Shown here piece after piece: positions 11,519 to 24,449 of a stretch of 64,000 nucleotides of DNA. Numbering within the stretch: position 1 is the stretch's first letter; every line of letters begins with the position of its first letter. The notes beneath the pieces were generated by a model that was not told the DNA's origin, searched no databases, and saw only the letters and a list, made by a program, of their open reading frames with translations. Source of the DNA: Erpobdella octoculata (Eukaryota; Annelida; Clitellata; Hirudinida; Erpobdellidae); the NCBI GenBank assembly GCA_963978895.1, contig OZ022242.1:9285706-9349705 (forward strand), read 5' to 3'. Made by a program: the position numbers and the translations under genes.

Positions 11519-13017
11519 ATTTAATTATTACTATTGTTTGTGCGGCAATATATTTTAAAAAATATGATTGAATATCCTGTGTGACCGGAATATTCTTAGT
11601 ATAGGCCGTTTTCCTCTTCGTGTAATAAATTAATGTAAAGAATGTTCCTTTAATGGAGACAATCATTATATATTTCTATAATTTTCATCGAAATCGATCT
11701 TTCTTTCTACCACTAAATTATTTTTACATTGACGATAATTTGTTTGTTCATCAAGTAATCTGATTTTAAGTTTAATTTTTTTTTTGTATAATCGTGTCAT
11801 AGTTTTTATTATGATTTCATGTCTGTTTTCTAATTTTGATTTCATAACGACAGAATATTGGTGGTGAGGTTTCATTTTAAGTTTTCAACCATGATCTTTA
11901 AACTCTCAGAACAATACAATGGGAATCTGGTATTAATTTTCAAATGTAAGTTACAGTGTTGCTCTGCTTTTCTTGCGAAACGTGAAGAAAAGAACAATTA
12001 CCTCAAAATCACTCATGATAACGTGCAGTAAGACTTGTTATGTCGAGTTTTAGTTTTTACTGCATTTTAAATATCAATAAATTTGTTACAATTTGTTCAG
12101 ACATTATTTGTTATAGACAAGATTAAAAAAGCAACAATGATTGTTCATATGGGAAATAATACTATTAACCAGTTGTATTGATGGAAAAACATTCTGCATG
12201 TTGAAGTAAGAAAATGAATCAAAATTTTTTTATATCTCTGGCTTTAGGAATTAACAAAATGCATGCTGCATATTTTTTCATTGACTTTAACAGCACCCTT
12301 CACTGATTCTCCACTGGCGCCATTATTAAATTCAATTGAGATAAAAAAGTATGCATTTTCTATGCAATAATATTTATACCGTCAGCATTAGAGCATTAGT
12401 GATGGACGGGCTTGAACTAACTAGGAAACTCATCAGCTGTTTCACAACAACACATGTGAACATGGAAAACCTCAGCCAGATCGCATTCGTGAGTGTGCGA
12501 ATATCTATTGTAAAATTTAAATTTGAGAGAAACAATACTTTGTGAGACAGTCGTAATGGTCATTTATTCATTTAGTCTCGAGTAAATTCATTGTAAACAA
12601 TTTCTTTTCACAACTAATAGGCAACTGTCAAACAAATCAAATAGCTCAATACAATCAATTAGCGGGATAACACTAAAAATTCATGTCTACTATCTAACAA
12701 GCCATTTTCATCTTAAATGCTATAAATTTATATTGGATTGACCGACTGTAGAAAATTCACATTAAACAAAATGAAAGACCAACAATTTTCAAAATATCTC
12801 AACATTTATCAATTATTACATAGATAAAAAAATTAACAGCTATTATATTCAACAAAGTTAACATAGAAAATAGAATAAAAAAATTGTGGAATTGCATTAG
12901 CGAAATTGTATACAACAAGGAAGTATATCGGTACAGCATGATTGTGGATGTGACAACGTCCACGCATTTAAAAAGCAATCGTCCAATCGTACACGTACTG
13001 GAAACAACCAATGACAT
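11519..13017. other. Convergent spacer between EXOG and FZR1
   Basis: This spacer holds the 3' ends of two convergent genes. No exon was found. The minus-strand frames overlapping the EXOG end (11337-11666 and 11666-11875) and the + frame at 12884-13102, which lies across the last FZR1 exon, have no recognisable content. Confidence 0.6.
11624..11629 (+). promoter_or_regulatory. Polyadenylation signal AATAAA for EXOG
   Basis: This is a canonical AATAAA about 105 bases after the EXOG stop codon, a normal distance for a short 3' UTR. Confidence 0.6.
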
Positions 13018-16000
13018 TCATCTAATTCTGTTGAACATGTTCAGCGGTGACTCCGGTCTCTGGAAAAGTATTATTCAAATGCATAACGACCACGATATAT
13101 AAAACTTGCTTTTATAGACTATAGAAATTCCACTTTTATCAAAGTTTATTAGTCAGGACAGGACTGATTGATAGAAATAGTTTTAATTTCCTCTAAAAAT
13201 CATTTAATGCCAAGAAATCTTATTTAAATTAAAGAAACTATTGTATTCCAATAAATCATTTAATACATAAACAAATATTCATATTGGATATCAATTAATA
13301 TTTTACAAGCCATATTCCATCAAGCTAACCTCTTTTGATTTTGACTTTGGAAATATTGACCAGAACCTCAATGTTTCATCACCGGCTCCTGTTACTATGG
13401 ATTGGCCATCAGGAGACATCGACTGAATAAGTGAAATGAAATGGAAAGTTTTATCAACGTACATAATTTCCAATATTTGCATGTATGTATGTTATAACTT
13501 TACATAATGCTGCTAGGTTTCACTGTAATTGCAAAATGATATATAATGATATTTTTATAAAAGATTATTTAAATATTTTCTTGATCATTTTCGTCTGTCT
13601 CTTTCTAGTGAATAATACCGAATATAATAATTTTAATAAGATGCGATAATAGTATAAATGAAATTCTTCTGTGAACCAACAATAAGGCTATGTGCAAAAA
13701 GCATATTTAAACAAAACAAAGACCAATTCACATATCAGCTGAGCTTACTAAATAAAGCACTCTTCTCGTGTGGCCTGTAAGACGAGCCATCTGTTTCATC
13801 TTTGGATGCGTCCACAGTAAGATTTCATTCATTGAGTAGCCATGCGTACTGATCTGTAGAGAGGAAACGTGACCATCGATATATTCATTTCTTTATCGAT
13901 TATAGTTATTGAAAAAGTTTATTAAAATTTATAAAACTAGAAATTTTCTTCAACAGCCCACTACAATCGCACAACTACAAAAGTAACAAATAAAATGTAA
14001 TGAGAGGAAGTGAAAAAATCTTTACTTGTAGTTAATGTAAAAAAACTGTTTTTGTATTATTATGATTATTATTAATACCAAGTTATATATTTATATGATG
14101 AATACTCAAATAAGAAATCCAACAAACCAGCTCATCTCTATGCTTGGACCAAGCAAGGGCACAAACTTGTGACTTCACATCTACACACTGGACACTCTCT
14201 GTATCCCCCAACAACGTGTTCCATACCCTGAGAGTCTGGTCGGCAGTGCCGCCACCACTGGCTAAAAGACCATGTTGGTGCGGGGACCAGGCCAAGGCTT
14301 TGACAGCTGCTTTGTGTTGAGTGTAGGAGTGGATGGGTTTGCGAGAGGAGAACGGATCCCAGATGAGAATTCGATTGTCGTTGCTACCCGATGCCAGGTT
14401 GATCTTGTTGTGAGACCATTTTACTCCACAGACCTTCAATGTGAATGACACGTTTGTATGAAAATGCACTCAAATAATTTTGTGACATAAATATAATTTT
14501 AGTTTAATTATAAAAAATAATCTAAAGAAATATTTATTAATGTAATCAAATGTCCATTAGAATTTATCTTCTAAACAATGATTTCTAATTTTTTATTAAA
14601 TTCTTGAAATGTTTACAATAATTACTTATCTGATTCTTGCATCGAACAATTCATTCATTTCCTCAGAGAAAAGCATAAACAGCCAATTAATTAGAAACAA
14701 AAAACCGACTTCTTGTTTGTGTCCCTCTAGCGTGTGTGTGAAATCTTTCGTACGTGTGTCTGTGACAATGATGCTCCGATCTTTACTGCCAGAGACGAGC
14801 ATGTCTCTATTCCAGTGTAGTGAACCTTGCAGGAGAAAAAAAGTTATGTCCATAAAAGTTATTAAGAAACTTTTCATTAAGAGTTTATGATGAAAATTAA
14901 ACCTTTCAAAATATTTTTATTTCAATATTCTCGAAACAAATACCTATCAACTGAAACTTTCTAATTAAAATTTTAAAAACTCATGTTTCAGATAAAATAA
15001 AAGTGCAATATTTTTTTTATTAATAAATAAACAAACACATGAATATATGTTTAAGCAACCACAGAATACAAAGATTAATTAAACTGAAAGAGAGAATACT
15101 AAATCTTGTGAATCTTGTGTGACGTAATGTATTTTTAAATTCTAAATAATTTAGTAAACAAACCAATTCTTTCGTAATGAACAGATTGGCTAGAAACAAT
15201 CTTGTTGGTCTGAACATCCCATATGTGGATGTGGCCAAGGTTTGTGCCCATGGCTAAATAATTTCCCTGAATTATTTAAAGAATGCTTTTAAAAAACATG
15301 CAGTCACCCAGAAGCAGTGAGTAATTATGCGGAAATAAATTTCCATAAAAAAACACAGCAATGCAGTATGAAAACAAAATGTCACAAATATCATTTACAT
15401 ATTAATTAACTCAATAAAATAGTTTGATCGTCGTGATACAAGCGTGAAGGTCGAAGGCTGGATCGAAAAATGAAGTAAATGAAAGAAAAGAAATAAATGA
15501 CTGACATTTTCATTGAAGGACAAGGAAGTGACGATGCTTTCTTGGGTCGTTGAAAGGTCCGAGCACATGAAGATCTGCGAATGAAGGAACGAATGATTTT
15601 TTAGTTAACAGGATTTATTATTTAAGATATATTAATAACTTAATTTAAAGCAAGTTTTGTTTAAAGTCATTACAGATTTATTTCTGTTAAACTATTATGA
15701 AAATATAATTTTAAAACAAAAAATTAATTAAAAATCAAAAAATTGAAATCTAAAAGCTAAGGTGAAGGCCAGACAATTAAATTCACCAAACCTTAATAAC
15801 ACATGACCACATTGATTTACTTGGCCCTTAATTACAACAATTCCTTAACTACAACAGAATTCTAACAATACCTCAATTTCTATAAGTGTAACTATTGACT
15901 AACGCCACTTTAAATATTGTAAAATCTTCATTTCATTCATTCAATTTCATCACAAACAACTCACTTCACACGAAAAAGCATCCCACAAATAAACTTTTGA

Positions 16001-17422
16001 ATTGAGACCGATGGCAACCATGTTTTGTGATGACCAATCGAGGAGGTTCAAATAAAAATCATCCTCCAATCCTGGTGCATCGAGTACTTTGTAAGGGAAA
16101 GTGGAAATTTTTCTTGATCGCTGATTGGTCAGAAATAAACATTTTCAAAAGTTTTTTTTAATTTTAAAATTTATGTTTTAACAAATTTAATGTCTTAATT
16201 AATAACAATTAATTCAAAGAAAAATAATAATACAACCACTAGAGACATGTCTATTAAGCCTTATAATGAATAAGAAAAATACAATTGTAGCCTAAAAATC
16301 AAAACTATGAAACCATGTGTGAATGAATAAATGAGGACCATAACACATGTTCTAGAAAGATATGAATGAAATGTTTAAAATAAATAAAACAAAAACCAAC
16401 AGCTTTAAGAGAGTAGAGAAGGCATTGACTTTTATTTGCTAGCGGTGACAAAGAATAAGAAACTTCTTCGGATGCAGAACTAGGACTGTTTTGAATGCGA
16501 TACTGAAATAAATAGAATAAACTGAAATATTTTATTATATTTAAATAACCTGGACCATCACACTAATAAAATTTGATATGTGTTGAATAATGTCACCACC
16601 ACATTATGTTATCCTAAAGACCCAAGCCATAACTGGCGCCACCATAAGAGTTTTGATACAAATGCAAAACAAATGTCTTTTGACTAAGTCAATCATTAAA
16701 AACCGCACCGAGTATCTAACCACTAACCCACAAGTCCGACTAGCTATCAGTCTATATTATAATTCAAGCTGAAATTTTTAAAATAAAAAAAAATACCTGA
16801 AAAATATTTCTGCTTTCCTTGGAGTACGGAGACTTTCCTGAAGGTGAAGACATGACAGTCCTCCTCTGCCCATCTTCTTGTGACAACAATTCGCTTCTCA
16901 ACAAACAGGAATAAGCTTCGTTGTCCATTTTCGAAATCGATTTTCTCATTTTTTTTTCTGAATTCTATTTTATACAAGTTATTAATCGATTAAAAATTAT
17001 TAATAGCTAGACTAATTAAAATTTTTATCAAATTTGAAATCAAACTGATATACTTAAAACTGATTTAGCAAGTTCCATTAATTTATTAATTTAACATATT
17101 CGTTGGCTAACAAGCAACAGAAGCAAAATAACAAAAAGTATTAAATGAAATTACTGGTGAGATATTTGAATGCTGCGACCATGAATCCACGTTTCTAACT
17201 GGAATAAACCTGTCTCCTCCATAATTTCTTAATGGCTATAAAGTATAAATAAGTTCAAATAATATTTTTAAAATATGTTTACTCATCGGCATCAACTCAG
17301 TATACAAATAAATTGTCTGTTTATTTATTTATTAAACTTTTTTTTACATAACAAACCAGTTGAGATGGTGAAAATGGCCCACTCGTTGCACTTTCCAGTC
17401 GTCTTTCAAATGACGGATCCAT
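13018..17422 (-). CDS. FZR1: APC/C activator Cdh1 / Fizzy-related protein
   Basis: Coding exons on the minus strand: 17357-17422, 17155-17235, 16797-16964, 16401-16502, 15965-16120, 15506-15574, 15164-15266, 14710-14825, 14128-14433, 13749-13853, 13330-13422 and 13018-13059. They give 468 aa (human FZR1 has 496). Cdh1 loads substrates on the anaphase-promoting complex to drive mitotic exit and G1. The N-terminus MDPSFERRL is family-like. The C-box is GDRFIPVR (residues 29-36). A conserved [13 protein letters not shown] block follows, then [16 protein letters not shown] leads into the WD40 propeller (about residues 155-445) with [16 protein letters not shown]. The C-terminal IR tail (FNRIR-stop) is on a 42-nt last exon. 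A 5' UTR exon probably ends near 17784. Exon 4 uses a GTTGGT donor, kept because length and phase match. Confidence 0.95.
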
Positions 17423-19094
17423 GGAAAAACTGATAAAACTCGTCTCTTTCTGTGCCAAGAATATAGAAAATTCCATATACAATACAGTTCAAATTTATTA
17501 ACGAAATTGAAAACTCATATTAATTAGGACGGGTTTACACTTCAATATTGAAAAATCCAGTTAATATTAACTAACAGTACTTATAAAAAGTAATTATTTA
17601 CTCAGATAACATAATAATATAATGACAAGAATCATATCTGGGCCTCTGGGCTGTTGTTCGCTCGGCATGCACAACTGCATGACGACAGAGGACACAATGC
17701 ATGAACTCCGAAACCATTGTTTAAAATAATATTTATAGAAATATATGCTGGAAAAAAATTAGAACAAAAAACATTACCATACCTTGGAGTATTCGATTGG
17801 GAGCAATTTATAAAAATCCGATAATGCAACGAGCCTCTTCCAAGCTTATTTTGTTGTTAAATTACCCGCAACAAAAACCTTGCGTTTATCAAACGGAGTA
17901 AAACCTCTTTTTTAATGTCAGTTTTTTTAGTTAAAGTTATGCTTATAAAATAATACAATAATTTTTTTATGTTGAAATATTTGTTAATGTGTTACTTATT
18001 TTACAACGTTTTTATTAAGTCACTGTTTGTACGCGAAATTTTGCAATCAAAATTTCCGACAAGCTACAAAATAAATATATGTCTGTCCGCGGAAAACGCT
18101 GGGCGCATCAAAACTTCTGTAAAACAAACTTTTATAAAAAAAAATAATAATGCGCCCAACGTTTTTTTGTATATGAATTAGAAACTATTATATAGTAGGT
18201 ATGTTACCATAATGTGACCAAGTTATTCAGAAATTCTACCAGTCTCATAGGAATATTATTTTATACATTTTAAGGCGCAAGAAAAACTTTGTTTAAAAAA
18301 AAGTATTTTGTATGATGTAAAAATTATTTTTTCATCAAACTGGTGTTGATTTGTTGATACTTGATACAATCGATATGCAATCCGAACTGGACCAAACGTT
18401 TGAATTGTCCTGCAGAATATTTGTATATGTTTTTATTTATTTTAATTTCTAAATATCATAAAAAATTGTTTGAATGTCAGAAACTTTCTGTAAATAAATA
18501 TCATTAAAATAGCAATCATTTTATAAAACAGTTAAATAAACGACGTCACACGATTAGGGGGAGGGGGTTTACACATTTGTGACGGTGTGTGGTGTGACCA
18601 AAAAAATGAAGAGAGTGCTGAATGGGTAAATAAAGAAGAGCTTGATTTAAATAAAATATTCATTCCACAGGATAAAGAAATTCTAACTTTTCTCATTTAT
18701 TCTATGAAATAGCATTTTCATCACCATGGGCAGATGCATTAAATATATTTATACTACATATCAATGAGCGGATCGATATCTATTCCCTTTACATTTTACA
18801 TCGTTGCGGTCGTAAGTTATGTCGGTGGAGGCGATTTCCTGAGAGTGATGGTCTTGACACTTAATTTTACAAGTGTTGATAGTTTTTTTACGGTTTATTG
18901 TCCAAAAACAAAAATGAAAATCTAAGTTAGTCTAAGGCTCTAGCTAGATATTTTACAAAATATATAACATAAAATAATTATAATTACATTTGCAATTGCC
19001 TTTGTTATGGAGGGTATGCCTGAATGTGGTTCAGGAAGTTGCATTATGCATACATTTTGCAACTTACTTTGGAAGTTAGTAAGTTTTATGCATA
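17423..19094. other. Spacer upstream of FZR1
   Basis: The FZR1 5' UTR and promoter lie at the left end. A splice-donor-like AAG|GTATGG on the minus strand near 17783, with an acceptor 28 bases upstream of the ATG, suggests a non-coding first exon around 17784-17870. A G-rich stretch at 18555-18600 (GGGGGAGGGGGTTTACACAT and GTGTGTGGTGTGACC) looks like a dispersed repeat end. No coding exon was recognised. Confidence 0.5.
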
Positions 19095-19660
19095 ACTAGC
19101 GGGGGTACCAACGTTGCCCGGGATGTTTAGAGTTTTTTTTAATGTTTGTCTCTCTCGCTCCCGGTCGCTTTTCCGCTCCCGGTCGCTTTTCCGCTTCCGG
19201 TCGCTTTCCCGCTCCCTGTCGCTTTTTCGCTCCCGGTCACTTTCCTGTTTCCGGTCGCTTTCCCGCTCCCGGTCGCTTTCCGTTCTTGCTCAGGGTTGCT
19301 CTACCGTTCCCGCTCATTTTCTCTTTTGCTTTCTTTTCTAACTTTTTTTAGCCGTTCAAAACGTAAAATACATTTGCTAAAACTGGATAAAAGTTGCTTG
19401 AAGCCTTCAAACGTTGTTATGTAAACTAAATTGGAATTTTATTACACAATTAGCTTTGATGGTCGTACATAGGCACTTTTGGCATGGAAAGGTTTTTTGG
19501 CTCCCCTCCGCTTATTTTGTGTCCGATTTCAATTTTTTCCCCACAAAATCCTACTCCCATTGCCTCTCAAGCTTGTGTGAAAATTGCATTATGATTGGAT
19601 TAAGGGTGTTGCAATGCATAAATAACAAACCTTTACCCATTTGCCTTATATCTATATATA
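19095..19660 (+). mobile_element. ACTAGC-family element, copy 1 (with GC-rich minisatellite)
   Basis: It begins ACTAGCGGGGGTACCAACG. This is followed by TGTCTCTCTCGCTCCCGGTC and an internal minisatellite of roughly 15-19-base units of the type CCCGGTCGCTTTTCCGCT (19150-19290). It continues with a conserved unique body (CATTTGCTAAAACTGG; GTTGCTTGAAGCCTTC; GATGGTCGTACATAGGCACT) and a tail GTGTGAAAATTGCATTATGA before a (TA)-rich end. The same order is found in other copies on both strands. No transposase is encoded. Such short elements bounded by ACTAG and TA repeats are widespread in invertebrates; a Helitron/Helentron-derived origin is a guess. Confidence 0.7.
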
Positions 19661-21147
19661 TAAAAGAACATGTCCTGACTGACTGACTGACTGACTGACT
19701 GACTGACTGACTGACTGACAGATGACTGACTGATAATCAATGCCGAGCTCACACGCCTCATCCTAGGAACGTGAAATTTGGAACTTATATTACTTTTATA
19801 GCGTAAACATCCGCTAAGAAAGGATTTTTGAAAATTTTGCTCCTGAGGGGAAAAAACTGGAAAACAAACTTTTTTCTAAAACAATGTATATCTCGAAAAC
19901 CAAAAATGAGGAAATTTTGAAATTTGGTACATGGATTTTTCTTAAAAAATAAAAAGATACGTGTTTCACCATTTTTTGAAAATTCGGTTTCCCGGACCTC
20001 AAATGTTGGTTGGAAAATTGAGTTATTTGGTTTTAAAGTAGCTGCTACTCAAAAACTGTGAATGCTACAGGATTAAAAATTAGTATTTTGTTTCTACTCT
20101 CAAAATAATGAAATAGGTGTTTTAGCATTTTCTGAAAATTTGGTTTCCAGGACTTCAAATGTGGGGTGGAAAATAGGGTTATTTGTTTTTCAAACTAACT
20201 GCTACTCAAAAACTGTAAATACCACAGATGTAAAAATTAGTATTTAGTTTCTATTCTAAAAATAAAGATATACGTGTTTAACCATTTTTTTAAAATTTGG
20301 TTTCCAGGACCTCAAATGTGGGATGGAAAATAATGTTATTTGGTTTTTATTGTAACTGCTATTCGAAAACTGTAGATGCTGCAGGAGTAAAACATAGTAT
20401 TTGGTTTCTACTCCAGAAATAATGATATACGTGTTTTACCATTTCTTGAAAATTTGGTTTCCAGGACTTCAAATATGGGGTGGAAAATAGAATTACTTGG
20501 TTTTTAAAGTAACTGCTACTCAAAAACTGTAAATGCTACAAAAGTAAAATTAGTATTTAGTTTCTACTCTAAAAATAATGATATACGAGTTTCACCATTT
20601 TTTGAAAATTTGGTTTCCAGGACCTCAAATGTGAAGTGGAAAAAGGGTTATTTGATTTTAAAATAACTGCTACTCAAAAACTGTGCTACAGATGTGAAAA
20701 TTGGTATTTTGAGGTTTTGTGCCGGTCAAAAGTAGATGATTTCAGTTTATCACCGGACGGACGGGCCAAGCCGTTATTTTAGGGTCTTCATAAGGCCCTG
20801 CCTAAACATTAAATCAAGGTGGGACGGGCCGAGATTTTTAACCAAGTATATAAACATTTTAGTGATTTTAGGGTGTTCAGATGGGCCGGGCTAAACCTGA
20901 AGTCAAGGTGGGACGGGCCGAAGGTTTTCATCAAGTATATAGAACTTCTAGGCCTGTAAAAACGGGCCAGGCCCATATTAGACGGGCCGTGCCGGGCCAG
21001 GAAATTCGGTTTTTGAAACGGGCTGAGCCAAGTTGTCGACGGGCCGAGCCGAGACCTAAAAAATTGATTCGTGCAGTACTCTCCTATGTATGCACGGTTT
21101 AAATTCTCTAATTTCATGCGAGCGAAGCCGCTACGGGCACTGCTAGT
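19661..21147 (-). mobile_element. ACTAGC-type element with (TGAC)n end and 156-bp tandem repeat
   Basis: In minus orientation it begins ACTAGCAGTGCCCGTAGCGG at 21147. It ends with a (CTGA)n microsatellite (about 19676-19720) next to TATATATA. The interior holds a tandem array described separately and a GC-rich block (20750-21060) with many GACGGGCC/GCCGGGCC words. Its head abuts the next element head-to-head through a shared TATATATATA (21148-21157). No protein is encoded; the frames here are shadows of the repeat. Confidence 0.65.
19900..20720. repeat. Tandem repeat, ~156-157-bp unit, about five copies
   Basis: The anchor GGTTTCCxGGACxTCAAATx occurs at 19986, 20142, 20299, 20456 and 20612. 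That is a period of 156, 157, 157 and 156 bases. Each unit also carries a GTTATTTGGTTTT-like stretch, ACTGCTACTCAAAAACTGT and AGTATTTxGTTTCTACTC. The copies have diverged by several substitutions but almost no length change. Confidence 0.9.
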
Positions 21148-21157
21148 ATATATATAT

Positions 21158-21725
21158 ACTAGCGGGGTTACCCGGCGTTGCCCGGGGTTTTTAGAGGTTT
21201 TTCTAATGTTTGTCTCTCTCGCTCCCGTTCCCTTCTCCACTTTCCCGTTTTCGTAGCGTTCCCGGTCGCTTTTCCGCTCTCGGTCGTTTTCCAGCTCCCG
21301 GTCGCTTTCCCGCTCAGAAGTTCTGTTATCGATTTTCTCTCTTGCTCGCGTTTCCTTCCAAGCTTGCTCTCCCGATTCCAGTCGCTTTCCGCGTTCCCGG
21401 TCGCTTTCCGCGTTCCCGGTCGCTTTCCGCGTTCCCGGTCGCTTTCCCGTTCCCGGTCGCTTTCCCGTTCCCGGTAGCTTTCCCGTTCCCGGTCGCTTTC
21501 CCGTTCTCGGTCGCTTTCCCGTTCCCGGTCGCTTTCCCGTTTCCGGTCGCTTTCCCGTTCCCGCTCACGCTTGCTCTCCCGTTCCCGGTCATGCTTGCTC
21601 TCCCATTCCCGGTCACGGTTGCTCTCCCGTTCCCGTTCCCGTTCCCGTTCCCGTTCCCGCTCATTTTCTCTTTTACATTCTTTCATAACTTCTGTTAGCC
21701 TATAAAACGCAAAATAGATTTGCTA

Positions 21726-21728
<3 letters not shown>
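21158..21728 (+). mobile_element. ACTAGC-family element, copy 2 (minisatellite-rich)
   Basis: It starts ACTAGCGGGGTTACCCGGCG with GTTGCCCGGGGTTTTTAGAGG, then TGTCTCTCTCGCTCCCGTTC. A minisatellite of 17-19-base units (CCGTTCCCGGTCGCTTTC) follows for about 400 bases, then the GCAAAATAGATTTGCTAAGAC body and a (TA)n array (21729-21758). The long frames on both strands (arginine/glutamate/serine-rich, proline/phenylalanine-rich and glycine/asparagine-rich) come from the minisatellite and are not genes. Confidence 0.75.
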
Positions 21729-21758
<30 letters not shown>

Positions 21759-21761
<3 letters not shown>

Positions 21762-22090
21762 TGTTTGTGGGTTAGTTTGTCTATTATAGAAACGGGAAAG
21801 CGACCCGGAACGGACAGCGAGCGGGAACAGAAAAGCAAGCGTGAGCGGGAATGGGAGAGCAAACGTGAGCGGGAACGGGGCAGCGACCGGGACGGGAAAA
21901 CGACCGGGAGCGGGAAAGCGACCGGGAGCGGGAAAGCGACCGGGAGCGGGAAAGCGACCGGGAGCGGGAAAGCGACCGGCAGTGGGAAAACGACCGAAAA
22001 CGGGAAAGCTAACAGGAGTGGGAAAGTAGGTGGGAAAGGAAACGGGAGAGAAAGAGACAAACATTAGAAAAACCTCAAAAAACCGCTAGT
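21759..22090 (-). mobile_element. ACTAGC-family element, copy 3 (inverted)
   Basis: In minus orientation it begins ACTAGCGGTTTTTTGAGG at 22090, followed by TAATGTTTGTCTCTTTCTC and the same CCCGCTCCCGGTCGCTTT minisatellite, ending at the (TA)n array near 21758. It is the inverted neighbour of copy 2, so copies 2 and 3 form a tail-to-tail pair around the (TA)n. Confidence 0.7.
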
Positions 22091-22194
22091 ATATATATAT
22101 ATATATGTATACATAAACACAGACACAGACACACATACATGCACATACACATACATACATACACACATACATACGCACATACATATATATATAG

Positions 22195-22384
22195 TTCCCG
22201 CTCGCTCACCCGCTCCGCTCCGCTCATTTTGTGACGGATTTCAAAATTTTTTTTTTTTTTTGATTTTCATTGACTCTCAAGGTTGTGTGAAAATTTCATT
22301 ACGATCGGATGAAGGGTGTAGCAATGCATAAAGGACATTAACATACATAAATACATATATACAAACATTCATTTTTATATATAT

Positions 22385-22433
<49 letters not shown>

Positions 22434-22440
22434 TTTCTGA
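22195..22440 (+). mobile_element. ACTAGC-family element, 3' fragment
   Basis: It contains only the distal part of the family: TTCCCGCTCGCTCACCCGCT, CATTTTGTGACGGATTTCAA and TTGTGTGAAAATTTCATTAC. It continues with GTAGCAATGCATAAAGGAC and a long (TA)n at about 22394-22431. A mixed (CATA/CACA)n run precedes it (22105-22195). Confidence 0.65.
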
Positions 22441-24247
<1,807 letters not shown>

Positions 24248-24449
24248 AATAAGAGGGGAAATATTTAAAAGGTTTGCAATGTGTAGTGATTCACGATTCA
24301 GCACAGATAGCAACTGCAAAACTTTTATAAAGTAAAACCGTTTTCTTGTTGCGTTGTGATTCCATCTTATTAGTGAATTAAAAACAGTCTGTAAGTATAA
24401 GTTTTAGGCCAATTTGTAAATTAAAACAGTCTTTTGGAAATATATTGCT

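Noticed and set aside
12884..13102. 72-aa plus-strand frame
   Set aside because: It overlaps the last FZR1 exon in antisense and has no recognisable features.
13303..13330. FZR1 ending without an IR tail ([15 protein letters not shown])
   Set aside because: A splice donor inside this stretch joins in phase to 13018-13059, which supplies the expected FNRIR end. Kept only as a possible retained-intron isoform.
21168..21686. Long Arg/Glu/Ser-rich frame resembling an RS/RE-type splicing factor, and Pro/Phe-rich frames on the other strand
   Set aside because: All arise from the CCGTTCCCGGTCGCTTTC minisatellite of a mobile element; every frame is open and the composition follows the repeat.
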